Assembly: GCF_020510665.1 (NCBI RefSeq)
Contig: NZ_CP075187.1
Coordinates: 3,393,401-3,457,400 of the forward strand
From: Dechloromonas denitrificans
GTDB taxonomy: Bacteria > Pseudomonadota > Gammaproteobacteria > Burkholderiales > Rhodocyclaceae
Reading direction: 5' to 3'
Length of the DNA stretch: 64,000 nucleotides
The number at the start of each line of letters is the position of its first letter. Within the stretch, counting starts at the first letter, position 1. The translations under genes were made by a program, and so were the position numbers. Below are positions 45,038 to 53,852 of the stretch, one piece after another. The notes beneath the pieces were generated by a model that worked only from the letters and a program-made list of their open reading frames with translations, ran no database searches and was not told the origin of the DNA.

Positions 45038-46231
45038 GTGTCCCCGCTCCTTCTTTCCTGCTACACCGCAACCACCACGCTCGGCCACGGGCTTGATGCA
45101 ACGCTGGCTGGCCTGCGCGATGGCCGCAGCGGCCTGAAACCCTGCGATTTCGAAACCGTCGATCTCGATACCTGGATCGGCGAAGTCACTGCGGTCGACG
45201 CCCAGAAACTGCCCAAATCGCTCACCCGCTACGATTGCCGCAACAACCGCCTGGCCCAGTTGGCACTGGAACAGGATGGCTTCGCAAGCCGTGTCCGGGC
45301 CGCCATTGCCCGCTACGGCAAGACCCGCGTCGGCATTTTCCTCGGCACCAGCACGGCCGGCATCCTGCAAACCGAGCAGGCCTATCGCCGGCGCGATCCG
45401 GTCAGCGGCGCCCTGCCGGAAGATTTCATCTATCGCACGACACACAATGCCTTTTCGGTCGCCGAATTCACCCGCGACTATTTCGCGCTCGAAGGCCCGG
45501 CCCTGGCGATTTCAACGGCTTGCTCATCGAGCGCCAAGGTCTTTGCTGCAGCGGCCCGTCAATTGGCGCTGGGGACCATCGATGCGGCCATCGTCGGCGG
45601 CGTGGACAGCCTGTGCCTGACGACATTGCACGGCTTTGCCTCGCTGCAACTGACTTCGTCGGCACCATGCCGGCCTTACGACGCGACGCGCAACGGCATT
45701 TCGGTCGGTGAGGGTGCCGCCTTTGCGCTGCTCGAACGCTTGCCGGCCGATACGCCGTCGGGCGCCGTCCTGCTGCTCGGCACCGGCGAATCAAGCGACG
45801 CCTATCACATGTCCTCACCGCACCCGGAAGGACTGGGCGCACGCCTGGCCATGGAAGCGGCGTTGCGCTCGGCCGGCCTGCAGACCGGCGATATTGATTA
45901 CATCAATCTGCACGGCACCGCCACGCCGGCCAACGATGCAGCAGAAGGCAAGGCCGTTGCCGCACTGTTCGGCAATCGCGTTCCTTGCAGCTCGATCAAG
46001 GGCGCGACCGGCCATACGCTGGGCGCGGCCGGTGCAGTCGAAGCGATTGTCTGCGCCCTGGCACTGACCCACGATCTGCTGCCGGGCAGCCCGAATACCG
46101 AAACGCCGGACCCGGCCATTCCCATCGACTACCTGCTGAAGAGCCGCCCGGCCAAGGTTCGTCATGCGCTGACCAATTCCTTCGGCTTCGGCGGCAGCAA
46201 TTGCAGCCTTGTTTTTGGAGTCGCACCATGA
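45038..46231 (+). CDS. beta-ketoacyl-ACP synthase (aryl-polyene cluster KS 2)
   Basis: A FabF-like ketosynthase of 397 residues from GTG 45038, which has a GAGG ribosome site six bases upstream; an in-frame ATG at 45020 would add six residues without a ribosome site. The active Cys is in AISTACSSSAK and the two His in LHGTATPAND and GATGHTLGAAG. It overlaps a KS-like gene lacking the Cys by 4 bases, the arrangement of the elongating KS/CLF pair (ApeO/ApeC type). Confidence 0.92.
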   Translation: MSPLLLSCYTATTTLGHGLDATLAGLRDGRSGLKPCDFETVDLDTWIGEVTAVDAQKLPKSLTRYDCRNNRLAQLALEQDGFASRVRAAIARYGKTRVGIFLGTSTAGILQTEQAYRRRDPVSGALPEDFIYRTTHNAFSVAEFTRDYFALEGPALAISTACSSSAKVFAAAARQLALGTIDAAIVGGVDSLCLTTLHGFASLQLTSSAPCRPYDATRNGISVGEGAAFALLERLPADTPSGAVLLLGTGESSDAYHMSSPHPEGLGARLAMEAALRSAGLQTGDIDYINLHGTATPANDAAEGKAVAALFGNRVPCSSIKGATGHTLGAAGAVEAIVCALALTHDLLPGSPNTETPDPAIPIDYLLKSRPAKVRHALTNSFGFGGSNCSLVFGVAP

Positions 46232-47031
46232 CCCCGACCCCCTTGACTGCCTGGATCGAAGGTATCGGCCTGCTCGCTCCCGGCCTGCCCGACTGGGCAA
46301 GCGCCTGCACCATTTTGCGCGGCGCGGCACCGTACACCGCAGCACCGTCGATCCTGCCGGTACCAACCATCCTGCCGCCGGCCGAACGTCGGCGGGCCAG
46401 TCGCCTGGTCAAGCTGACCCTGGCCATCGGCCTTGAAACCGCCGCCAATGCTGGCGCTGATGTCAGCCAGCTGGCCACCGTGTTTGCCGCTTCCGGCGCT
46501 GATGGCCACAACTGCCACGCCTTGTGCGAGCAACTGGCCAGCGCCGACCGCCAGGTCTCGCCGACCCGCTTCCATAACTCGGTACATAACGCCGGCGCCG
46601 GCTACTGGGGAATTGCCACCCAATCGATGGCCCCCAGTCAGGTGATCGGCGCCTTCGATGCCGGCTTCGGTGCCGGGCTGCTCGATACGCTCGGCCAGGT
46701 GATTGTCGACCGGCAAGCCACCATGCTCGTCGCCTACGACAGCGAATATCCGGAACCCTTGTTCAGCAAACGCGACACCCCCGATTGTGCCGGCCTCGGC
46801 CTGTTGCTGACGCCGGAGAAAACCGGGCGCTCGGTGGCCCGGATCACGGTCACCCCGAGTACCGACGCAGCCGAAAAGATGGCCGATGCCGGGCTGGAAA
46901 ACCTGCGCACCAGCATCCCCGCATTACGCTGCCTGCCACTGTTGCAAAAGCTGGCCCGTGGCGAATACGGTCCGGTTTGCATCGATTATCTGCCGCCGAT
47001 GCAGTTGTGCATCGACCTGCAGCCATGCTGA
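46228..47031 (+). CDS. ketosynthase-like chain-length-factor protein
   Basis: A 267-residue protein resembling the N-terminal half of a ketosynthase but without an active cysteine: the expected nucleophile region reads VIGAFDAGFGAGL. It keeps an HNSVHNAGAGYWG stretch. It is probably the CLF partner that sets polyene length, as the ApeC protein does with ApeO in E. coli-type clusters. A GGAG-like site precedes the ATG at 46228; the frame back to 45985 is inside the previous gene. Confidence 0.82.
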   Translation: MTPTPLTAWIEGIGLLAPGLPDWASACTILRGAAPYTAAPSILPVPTILPPAERRRASRLVKLTLAIGLETAANAGADVSQLATVFAASGADGHNCHALCEQLASADRQVSPTRFHNSVHNAGAGYWGIATQSMAPSQVIGAFDAGFGAGLLDTLGQVIVDRQATMLVAYDSEYPEPLFSKRDTPDCAGLGLLLTPEKTGRSVARITVTPSTDAAEKMADAGLENLRTSIPALRCLPLLQKLARGEYGPVCIDYLPPMQLCIDLQPC

Positions 47032-47480
47032 CACTCGACCACGACTGGATCGCCCGACGCATTCCGCACCATGGCGACATGTGTCTGCTCGATGCCGTGG
47101 TCGACTGGTCGGAAATGGCCATTTCCTGCCGCGCCACCAGCCATGCCGACCCGGCTAACCCGCTACGTGCCGCAGACCGGCTTGGTGCAGCCAACGGCAT
47201 CGAATATGCCGCCCAGGCAATGGCCGTGCACGGCGCTTTGCTCGCCGGTACCAGTGACAGACCGCGCCAGGGTTACCTGACCAGCGTGCGCGGCGTCACC
47301 CTGCATGCCGCCCGGCTCGACGATCTGGCCGGCGAGTTGTGCGTCCAGGCCGAGCGCCTGTCCGGCGACAGCAACCATATCCTCTATCAGTTTTCACTTA
47401 GCCATGACGGCCGCTGCCTGCTTGAAGGCCGTGCCGCTGTCGTGCTCGATGCCGATGCGCTCGGCAAGGAAAATCCATGA
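47025..47480 (+). CDS. hotdog-fold FabZ-like 3-hydroxyacyl-ACP dehydratase (aryl-polyene cluster DH 2)
   Basis: A 151-residue hotdog enzyme with N-terminal IPHHGDMCLLDAVVDW matching the FabZ/ApeP type and a GIEYAAQAMAVHGAL helix carrying the acidic catalytic Glu candidate. With the short hotdog protein at 37518 it may form the heteromeric dehydratase known from aryl-polyene clusters. It overlaps the CLF gene by 7 bases and the ketoreductase by 4. Confidence 0.87.
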   Translation: MLTLDHDWIARRIPHHGDMCLLDAVVDWSEMAISCRATSHADPANPLRAADRLGAANGIEYAAQAMAVHGALLAGTSDRPRQGYLTSVRGVTLHAARLDDLAGELCVQAERLSGDSNHILYQFSLSHDGRCLLEGRAAVVLDADALGKENP

Positions 47481-48196
47481 AACGTGCGCTCGTCACTGGC
47501 GGTAGCGGCGGCATTGGCGCTGCCATCTGCAAACGCCTGGCCAAGGATGGCCTGCATGTCATCGTCCATGCCAACCGCAGTCTCGGCAAGGCAGCCGGCG
47601 TGGTGGCTGAAATCGCCGCGGCCGGCGGTAGCGCCGAAGCCGTGGCCTTCGATGTCACCGATCGCCCGGCCACCGCCACTGCCTTGGCCGCGCTGCTCGA
47701 CGCAGGGAGCATCCAGGTTCTGGTCAACAATGCCGGCATTCACGCCGATGCCGTTTTCCCCGGTATGTCGGGCGAACAATGGGATAGCGTGGTCGACGTC
47801 TCGCTGAACGGCTTTTTCAACGTTACCCAGCCGCTGACCATGCCGATGATTCGCACCCGCTGGGGGCGCATCATCACCATTTCATCAATCGCCGGGATTA
47901 CCGGCAACCGCGGCCAGGTCAATTATTCGGCGGCCAAGGGCGCCTTGCATGCGGCCAGCAAATCGCTGGCGCTTGAGCTGGCCAGCCGTAATGTCACGGT
48001 CAACGCCGTGGCGCCGGGCATTATCGCGACCGACATGATCGCCGACGCATTCGATGCGGAAACGATCAAATCCATCGTCCCGATGAAACGCGCCGGCCGC
48101 CCGGAAGAAGTCGCCGATCTCGTCGCCTTCCTCGCTTCCGAGCATGCAGCCTATATTTCCGGGCAGGTTATCTCGATCAACGGCGCAATGATCTAG
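47477..48196 (+). CDS. 3-oxoacyl-ACP reductase, FabG-type (aryl-polyene cluster KR)
   Basis: A 239-residue short-chain dehydrogenase with the cofactor motif TGGSGGIG (about 7-14), NNAG (about 84-87), catalytic Ser in ISSIAG and YSAAK (Tyr/Lys). It reduces the 3-keto group in each elongation round using NADPH. It is the last gene of the plus arm. Its stop codon shares bases with that of the convergent chemoreceptor gene; no terminator lies between. Confidence 0.93.
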   Translation: MKRALVTGGSGGIGAAICKRLAKDGLHVIVHANRSLGKAAGVVAEIAAAGGSAEAVAFDVTDRPATATALAALLDAGSIQVLVNNAGIHADAVFPGMSGEQWDSVVDVSLNGFFNVTQPLTMPMIRTRWGRIITISSIAGITGNRGQVNYSAAKGALHAASKSLALELASRNVTVNAVAPGIIATDMIADAFDAETIKSIVPMKRAGRPEEVADLVAFLASEHAAYISGQVISINGAMI

Positions 48197-49815
48197 CCGA
48201 TGAACTTGAAGTGCTTGACCAGTTCCTTCAGGTCATTCGACGCCGCATTCATTTCACCGGCCTGATCGCGCATCCGGCTGATCGCAGCAACGCTCTGATC
48301 GACACCGGCCACAATCGATTCCGCCTGCCGGACGACATCTTCAGCGGCCACGCTCTGTTCGCGGGTAGCCAGGGCAATATCGCGCGACAAACCCGAGACC
48401 ACACTGCCATGCGTCGTGACTTCCTGCAGGCCCTGCTGAGCCAGCACCATGGCGCGGTCCGTGGTCGACACGAAATTTCCGGCATTTTCCATTTCGCTGA
48501 CGGCCAGTTGAGTAACGCGCTGGATTTCCGAAACGGTCGTGGTGATTTCCTGCGTCTGCTGGCTGGCTCGTTCGGCCAGCTTGCGCACCTCGTCGGCAAC
48601 AACGGCAAATCCACGACCGGCTTCGCCGGCCCGCGCCGCCTCGATCGCCGCATTCAGGGCCAACAGATTGGTCTGATCGGAAATTTCTTCAATAGTCCGG
48701 GTCACCGCACCGATCGCATGAATCGACTTGAACAATTCAGCCATCGTATTGCCGGCCTGGGATACCGTAGCAACCACATTGGCCGAGGCCTGCCGGCTGA
48801 GATCCATCTGGCTGCCGGCATCGCCGACCAGCCGCTGGGAATTGTTCACCGCCTCGGCGGCATGCATCGCACCATTCGACACTTCGGCAATCGATGCGTT
48901 GATCTGCTCGATGGCTGCAGCAATCCGGGTCACTGCCTCCGACTGCACTTCCGATACGGCATGCGTTTCGCTGGCCTGGACCGATAGCTGGTCGCAGTTA
49001 CCGGAAACAATCTCGGCCGCCCCGGCAATCTCGGCAATCATGATTTTCAGATGCGTCTGCATGACGACCAGCGCGTCATTCAACTTGCCCAGTTCATCAA
49101 CGCGATGCAGCGGAATCGTATCGGTCAGATCGCCCTGGGTAATATGGTTCAGGCGACTGGCAATCCGGCCGGTAATGTCGAAAACCTTGTTTTGTATGGC
49201 CATCAACCCCAAACCAACGGCAATGCTGGAGATGCCAAGAAAGCGCAGCAGGTGAGTCGTCGTTTCGTGACTGAAACCGAAATCGGCCCCGAACAGATTG
49301 ATCGCCCCGCCGAGGATATTGGCCAGGACCATGAAGCTGACGGCCCCGAAAAACTTGCTCCGCAGGCTGGTTTTTTGCCACAGGCCCGGCGTCGGCAAGC
49401 GGGCGGCACCGGCATTCAGTTTCTGATATAGCGCATCGGCCTGGGCGATCTGCTCACGGCTCGGTTTATGGCGAACCGACATGTAACCGGTAATCCGGTC
49501 AGCCTGAATCACTGGCACGACCAGTGCATCGACCCAATAAAAATCGCCGTTCTTGCAACGGTTCTTGACGATGCCACGCCACGGCCGACCAGCCTTCACC
49601 GTCGTCCACAGGTCAGCAAAAGCCTGGGGAGGCATGTCGGGATGGCGCACCAGGTTATGGTTCGTCCCGATCAGCTCATCCATGCTGAAGCCGCTCATCT
49701 CAACGAACACACTGTTCGCTGTGGTGATTATTCCCTTGAGATCGGTCCGCGAGACAAGGTATTTGCCGTCAGGAAACGGCCTTTCAATTTGCGTGACCGG
49801 CAGATTCTTTTTCAT
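48193..49815 (-). CDS. methyl-accepting chemotaxis protein with N-terminal PAS domain (Aer-like)
   Basis: A 540-residue chemoreceptor. A PAS domain (about 20-115, with [20 protein letters not shown] in pieces) precedes a basic linker, a hydrophobic membrane region (about 150-205), a HAMP-like stretch and the MCP signalling domain with the hairpin [19 protein letters not shown] (about 375-393). It lacks a large periplasmic ligand domain, like Aer, so it probably senses redox or energy state. It is on the opposite strand to the pigment plus arm and converges on it. Confidence 0.93.
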   Translation of the reverse strand: MKKNLPVTQIERPFPDGKYLVSRTDLKGIITTANSVFVEMSGFSMDELIGTNHNLVRHPDMPPQAFADLWTTVKAGRPWRGIVKNRCKNGDFYWVDALVVPVIQADRITGYMSVRHKPSREQIAQADALYQKLNAGAARLPTPGLWQKTSLRSKFFGAVSFMVLANILGGAINLFGADFGFSHETTTHLLRFLGISSIAVGLGLMAIQNKVFDITGRIASRLNHITQGDLTDTIPLHRVDELGKLNDALVVMQTHLKIMIAEIAGAAEIVSGNCDQLSVQASETHAVSEVQSEAVTRIAAAIEQINASIAEVSNGAMHAAEAVNNSQRLVGDAGSQMDLSRQASANVVATVSQAGNTMAELFKSIHAIGAVTRTIEEISDQTNLLALNAAIEAARAGEAGRGFAVVADEVRKLAERASQQTQEITTTVSEIQRVTQLAVSEMENAGNFVSTTDRAMVLAQQGLQEVTTHGSVVSGLSRDIALATREQSVAAEDVVRQAESIVAGVDQSVAAISRMRDQAGEMNAASNDLKELVKHFKFIG

Positions 49816-49907
49816 GCGCCCAACCCTCTATTTCTTTTGTCCGGAATAATCCGATATATCTATTACAAAAGGAATATTGCTAAATCAAATTTTGCATATA
49901 ATTTTAA

Positions 49908-50234
49908 TTATTCAATGGATTGGAGCAGCAAGGATCGAATTTGCTGTTCATCGACCGGACGAACCAGACGACCCGTTTCTACCCCCTGCTTGAGCAGCAC
50001 CAGCGTCGGCCAGAGTTTCACGTGAAACGAGCGCCCCAGACGTCGCCCCGGTCCATCTTCGATTTTCAGATGCCGGATAGCCGGAAAACCGTCCATGACG
50101 CCAGCCAGCCAAGGTTGAACGGCGCGGCAGTGACCACACCAGGGCGCACCGAATTCAATCAAAACGGGGCCTTCCAATGCGTCGACCGCAGCACGGGCCG
50201 GCTCGATTTCTACGTACTCGCTGTTCATCCCCAT
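49908..50234 (-). CDS. thioredoxin family protein
   Basis: A 108-residue thioredoxin fold with the active site APWCGHC (about residues 30-36). CGHC instead of CGPC suggests a redox potential nearer to PDI than to classical thioredoxin. No signal peptide, so cytoplasmic. An AGGAG ribosome site lies 6 bases before the ATG. It starts 24 bases after the antiporter gene and may be the last gene of the halogenase-to-antiporter operon. A parS-like palindrome lies within its coding sequence. Confidence 0.88.
   Translation of the reverse strand: MGMNSEYVEIEPARAAVDALEGPVLIEFGAPWCGHCRAVQPWLAGVMDGFPAIRHLKIEDGPGRRLGRSFHVKLWPTLVLLKQGVETGRLVRPVDEQQIRSLLLQSIE
50015..50028. other. parS-like ParB-binding palindrome
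   Basis: GTTTCACGTGAAAC, the same 14-mer as in the site at 25804-25819, flanked A/G on its two sides. It encodes FHVK within the thioredoxin gene. About 14 kb from the DnaA-box region, within the usual ori-proximal zone. Confidence 0.82.
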
Positions 50235-50258
50235 GGCTCGCTCCTGATCGAAAGCCGC

Positions 50259-51458
50259 TCAATTACTGCGAAAGATGATTTCCTTCATGCGCGCCAGCTT
50301 GGGGGCGACAACCGGCACGGTCAGCATCGTGCTGGCCACCGCCATCAGCAACAAGGCGGTGAAGGCTTCGCTGGTGATGATCTGCTTGTCGAGCAGGATA
50401 TTGGCAAAGATGATCATGATCAGCGCCTTGGTTTGCAGCAGCCAACCAATGATGCTGGCTTCGCCGGGTTGCCATTTAAGGATCTTCCCGGCCAGCCGGA
50501 TACCGAGCAACTTGCCGGCAATCGATGCGCAAAGCAGCAAGGCGGCACCGACGAAAACGGCTTCGCCACCCAGCGCCCAATTGGTTCGCAGCCCGGTACT
50601 GAGGAAAAAGACCGGCATGATGACCAGCAAGACGTGATGGCGCATCAAATCCATTTTTTCCTGGTTGAACCATTCCGCCTCGATGATCGCGCCTGCCAGG
50701 AAAGCGCCGACCATGAAATGCAGGCCTGCCCAATCTGCCCCGAAGGAGCAAAGTGCCAGCCAGATCAAGGCGACGTACCAGCGGTCGCGTTCGTTGAGGC
50801 GCATCATCAACTGACGGAAAGCGTAACCGGCGACGGCAAAGGCGATCAGGAAGGCCAGTTGTTTGCCGACCCGCTCCCAGTCCATCAGGATCAGCGCCAG
50901 GACGCCCCAGATGGCGATATCGTCGAGACTGGCATAGCGCAGGATGCGCTGGCCGATCGGCTGACGCAGGACATCGAGCTTCTCCATCAACAGGATCAGG
51001 ATGGGCAGTGCGGTGACGGCACATGCCATGCCAACACCGAGGATGAATTGCCAGGTCAATGCCTGGGGGCCCATCCAGCCGTCGTCAAGCATCAGGATGG
51101 CGGCAGCAAGACAACCGAACAGCAACGGTGTGCCCAACGCCAGCCCCGCCGTGATCGAGCTTTCACGACGATGTGCCCAGGCTTTTTTCAGATCCAGTTC
51201 GATGCCGGCAATCATCACGAACAACATGACCGCCCACCAGGCAATGCCGTTCAACGACTGAACGACCGCCGGGGTAAAGACAAAAGCGTAGTAATCGGGA
51301 AAAGCGCGGCCAAGAACGCCCGGCCCGAGCAGGATACCGGTCATGATCTGGACAACGACCAATGGGGCGTAATAATCGGTCCGCCCGATACGCCAGATCA
51401 GGTAGGGCAGGGTGAAAATGATCGTCATCGCGATCAGGAATATTTCTGTCGTGTTCAT
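50259..51458 (-). CDS. cation:proton antiporter (CPA2-like)
   Basis: A 399-residue membrane protein with 11-12 helices of the Na+/H+ exchanger (KefB/NhaP-like) family. Signature stretches are GRAFPDYYAFVFTPAVVQSL, IAGIELDLKKAW (acidic transport-site region) and YASLDDIAIWGVLALIL. It exchanges protons for Na+ or K+. Its start overlaps the glycosyltransferase stop by 4 bases, so it is cotranscribed with the pigment-tailoring genes. Confidence 0.88.
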   Translation of the reverse strand: MNTTEIFLIAMTIIFTLPYLIWRIGRTDYYAPLVVVQIMTGILLGPGVLGRAFPDYYAFVFTPAVVQSLNGIAWWAVMLFVMIAGIELDLKKAWAHRRESSITAGLALGTPLLFGCLAAAILMLDDGWMGPQALTWQFILGVGMACAVTALPILILLMEKLDVLRQPIGQRILRYASLDDIAIWGVLALILMDWERVGKQLAFLIAFAVAGYAFRQLMMRLNERDRWYVALIWLALCSFGADWAGLHFMVGAFLAGAIIEAEWFNQEKMDLMRHHVLLVIMPVFFLSTGLRTNWALGGEAVFVGAALLLCASIAGKLLGIRLAGKILKWQPGEASIIGWLLQTKALIMIIFANILLDKQIITSEAFTALLLMAVASTMLTVPVVAPKLARMKEIIFRSN

Positions 51459-52210
51459 TGGAACTTGCGAAGTATCAACAGCGGAAGGCGGATCACGAAA
51501 CCGATGAACAGGCGGGTATGCATCCAGGTCAGCAGCGTGTTGTCACGCAAATAACGGAAATGCGAAACGCCGCCTTCATCCGCCCTGAAATAGCGTACCG
51601 GCGCGTCGATATTGACCGGTCTGACACCCGCCCAGCAGAGCCGGACCACCGCTTCCGGATCGAAATCGAAACGCCGCATGAAACGGTTCGATTGCATGAT
51701 CCGCTTCAAGGGGGCAATCGGATAAACCCGAAAGCCATACAAGGAGTCGCCAATCCCCATCCACAGCGTTTCCAGGTTGGCCCAGCCATTCGATACCTTG
51801 CGGCCATTGACCCGCAAGGCAGGCGCATCGGCATCGAATACCGGCTTGCCAAGCACCATCGCCCCAGGTTGCGCCTGCGAGGCGGCCATGAAATCGGGAA
51901 TCAGCTGGGCCGGATGCTGGCCATCCGAATCCATGGTCAACGCATGCGTGAACCCAGCTGCCGCGGCTTGTGAAATACCTTCGAGCACAGCCGAGCCTTT
52001 GCCGCTGTTTTGCGGCAGGACAACAATGCGCAACGCGGTATCGTGCTCGGCCAGAGCCAATAATTGCTCGGTGCTGCCATCAGTGCTGCCATCGACAATC
52101 ACCCAGACAGGCGCCCACTGGGCACGGGCGGCCCGCACAGTATCGAGAACCTTGGGACCGGGGTTGTAACTGGGAATGATGACGAGATGCGTCGCGGAAA
52201 CTTCAGGCAT
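51455..52210 (-). CDS. family 2 glycosyltransferase
   Basis: A 251-residue GT-A glycosyltransferase: nucleotide-binding start LVIIPSYNPG, the VDGSTDGST loop and the metal motif DSDGQHP (about 94-100). One or two hydrophobic stretches lie at the C-terminus (FIGFVIRLPLLIL). It may add a sugar to the polyene or its lipid anchor, consistent with the coupled PlsC-like gene and the polysaccharide deacetylase in the plus arm. The starting Met is 9 bases after the acyltransferase gene. Confidence 0.88.
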   Translation of the reverse strand: MPEVSATHLVIIPSYNPGPKVLDTVRAARAQWAPVWVIVDGSTDGSTEQLLALAEHDTALRIVVLPQNSGKGSAVLEGISQAAAAGFTHALTMDSDGQHPAQLIPDFMAASQAQPGAMVLGKPVFDADAPALRVNGRKVSNGWANLETLWMGIGDSLYGFRVYPIAPLKRIMQSNRFMRRFDFDPEAVVRLCWAGVRPVNIDAPVRYFRADEGGVSHFRYLRDNTLLTWMHTRLFIGFVIRLPLLILRKFQ

Positions 52211-52219
52211 GGAAATCCA

Positions 52220-53008
52220 TCAGGCAACGAATGCTGCGGTCGACAAGCCCTGCGCAGTGATTTTCAATTCACTGCGGAAATAGGCTTCAAGCTCGCGCGT
52301 AAATGCTTCGACATTGCCTGGGGCAGAAAAACGACGGCCCAGGCGAATCGTGCAGTGCAGGGGCAAGATCGGTCGGCGAAACAACGGCCAGGCCTTGCCC
52401 AGATAAGGGGTGGAGAACTCGATCAGCAAGGTTTGCACCGGAACGGCTGTCCGTCCGGCAATCAGCCCGGTGCTGGGCGTGCAAGGATCAACCGGGAAAT
52501 CGCTTGTCCGCGTACCTTCCGGGAAAATGACCAGTTGCGCGCCACTGGCAAGCTCTTCCCGGGCATTGAGGATCATTTCGAGCGGCGCATTGTTGCGAAT
52601 ATAGCGTGCCAACCGAGCCGCCGCACCGAACAGGATATTGTCCATCAGCGCAGCTTTCATGACGCACACCGCATTCGGCAGGCGCGACACGATCATCACG
52701 GCATCGAGCAGGGAAGGGTGATTGGCCGCAAGAATCAACGGGCCTTCATCGCGCAGTTGATCAAGCTCGGAAAGCTCGAAACGACAGGCGCAGAAAAAGG
52801 ACAGGATCGACAAATAAACCCGGAAGCCGCCTGAAATCATGAACCGGCCACAAGGCTGGGCAAAGCGGCGCGGCAAGAGCGGGTACAGGATCATGGCAAA
52901 TGGCAGCCAGCCCAGGCAAATCAGGGCCAGCGCGCCAAGGCCAAGGAACATGGCCAGATATTCGTAGGCAATCCACCACGGCTTGCCTGCCCGACCCTGA
53001 TCAGTCAT
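52220..53008 (-). CDS. PlsC-like lysophospholipid/acyl acyltransferase
   Basis: A 262-residue membrane acyltransferase with N-terminal helices, the catalytic NHPSLLD motif (NHx4D, about residues 95-101) and FPEGTRTS (about 166-173). It belongs to the 1-acylglycerol-3-phosphate acyltransferase superfamily. In this operon it is more likely to acylate the pigment than to serve general phospholipid synthesis. It overlaps the MipA gene by 8 bases. Confidence 0.88.
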   Translation of the reverse strand: MTDQGRAGKPWWIAYEYLAMFLGLGALALICLGWLPFAMILYPLLPRRFAQPCGRFMISGGFRVYLSILSFFCACRFELSELDQLRDEGPLILAANHPSLLDAVMIVSRLPNAVCVMKAALMDNILFGAAARLARYIRNNAPLEMILNAREELASGAQLVIFPEGTRTSDFPVDPCTPSTGLIAGRTAVPVQTLLIEFSTPYLGKAWPLFRRPILPLHCTIRLGRRFSAPGNVEAFTRELEAYFRSELKITAQGLSTAAFVA

Positions 53009-53852
53009 TCACCATCACGCGGGTGGAGGACTCGCCGAGAACCCAGGTAATCGCCGCACCTGCCGCAACGTAATCCTTTTGGCGGACCAGCGGGCTGTCT
53101 TCAAAAACCGATCCGCCGAGATTGTCGTAACGGACAAAGCCGCCCAGCCAATAGCCAGGAAAGCGCTTCGACAGGGCCAGCAGATACTGCATGCCGGCAT
53201 AACCTGCCTTGGCTTCGTAGGCAGGCCGACCTGCCGTGGCATAACGTGGATCGACCGAATAATAGTAGGCATGCTGCTTTTGATCACCGAACAGGGGGCC
53301 GGCCAGCATGCCCAGGTTCCAGCCCGGCATGCCGGGCAAATCGGTGATGTCCATATTCAGCTTGGGATGGAAAACCCAGCCGATTTCCTTGGGCGAGCCT
53401 TCAACGGTAATCGCGGCGCGCAAGGGCATGAGCAGTTTGATGAAGCGGGCCTTGTTGTCCGAACGCCAGAATGTGACATCCATTTCAGGGCCGATTTCAA
53501 AGGTTCCCTTCAGATCTGACATGCCGGCCCGCGCCGTAATGTCCTTGCTGCTGACCGGTGGAGAAAGGGCAACACTGAGCGTCAGGTCAAGACGGTCGGA
53601 ATCGAAGAAACTGCCGCGTATACCGTGACGGTCCGCCTTGAGGAAATCACCGTGATAAGTGAAGTGCGGAACCGGCATCAGGAAATTATTGGTCTGGTCC
53701 GAGCCGCGATAAGACGGGAAGCTGAAGGCAGCGACACCCGCGCCAATTTCCCACAGGGGCTTTTCTTCAACGGCCTGCGTGGCGCCGGAAGAGAGGCCAA
53801 GACACAAGGCGATCAAACGGATAATCCGGCGGTATTGTGGGCTGGTCATCAA
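53001..53852 (-). CDS. MipA/OmpV family outer-membrane protein
   Basis: A 283-residue protein with a signal peptide (about 1-26, ending SSGATQA) and a predicted beta-barrel: alternating aromatic strands such as EIGAGVAAFSFPSYRGSDQ and LALSKRFPGYWLGGFVRYDNL, typical of the MipA/OmpV family. E. coli MipA links murein enzymes; other members are channels. As part of the pigment operon it may help insert or hold the product in the outer membrane (inference). Confidence 0.88.
   Translation of the reverse strand: MMTSPQYRRIIRLIALCLGLSSGATQAVEEKPLWEIGAGVAAFSFPSYRGSDQTNNFLMPVPHFTYHGDFLKADRHGIRGSFFDSDRLDLTLSVALSPPVSSKDITARAGMSDLKGTFEIGPEMDVTFWRSDNKARFIKLLMPLRAAITVEGSPKEIGWVFHPKLNMDITDLPGMPGWNLGMLAGPLFGDQKQHAYYYSVDPRYATAGRPAYEAKAGYAGMQYLLALSKRFPGYWLGGFVRYDNLGGSVFEDSPLVRQKDYVAAGAAITWVLGESSTRVMVND

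Noticed and set aside
49920..51554. 544-residue open frame on the plus strand
   Set aside because: Antisense to thioredoxin and antiporter genes with good motifs.
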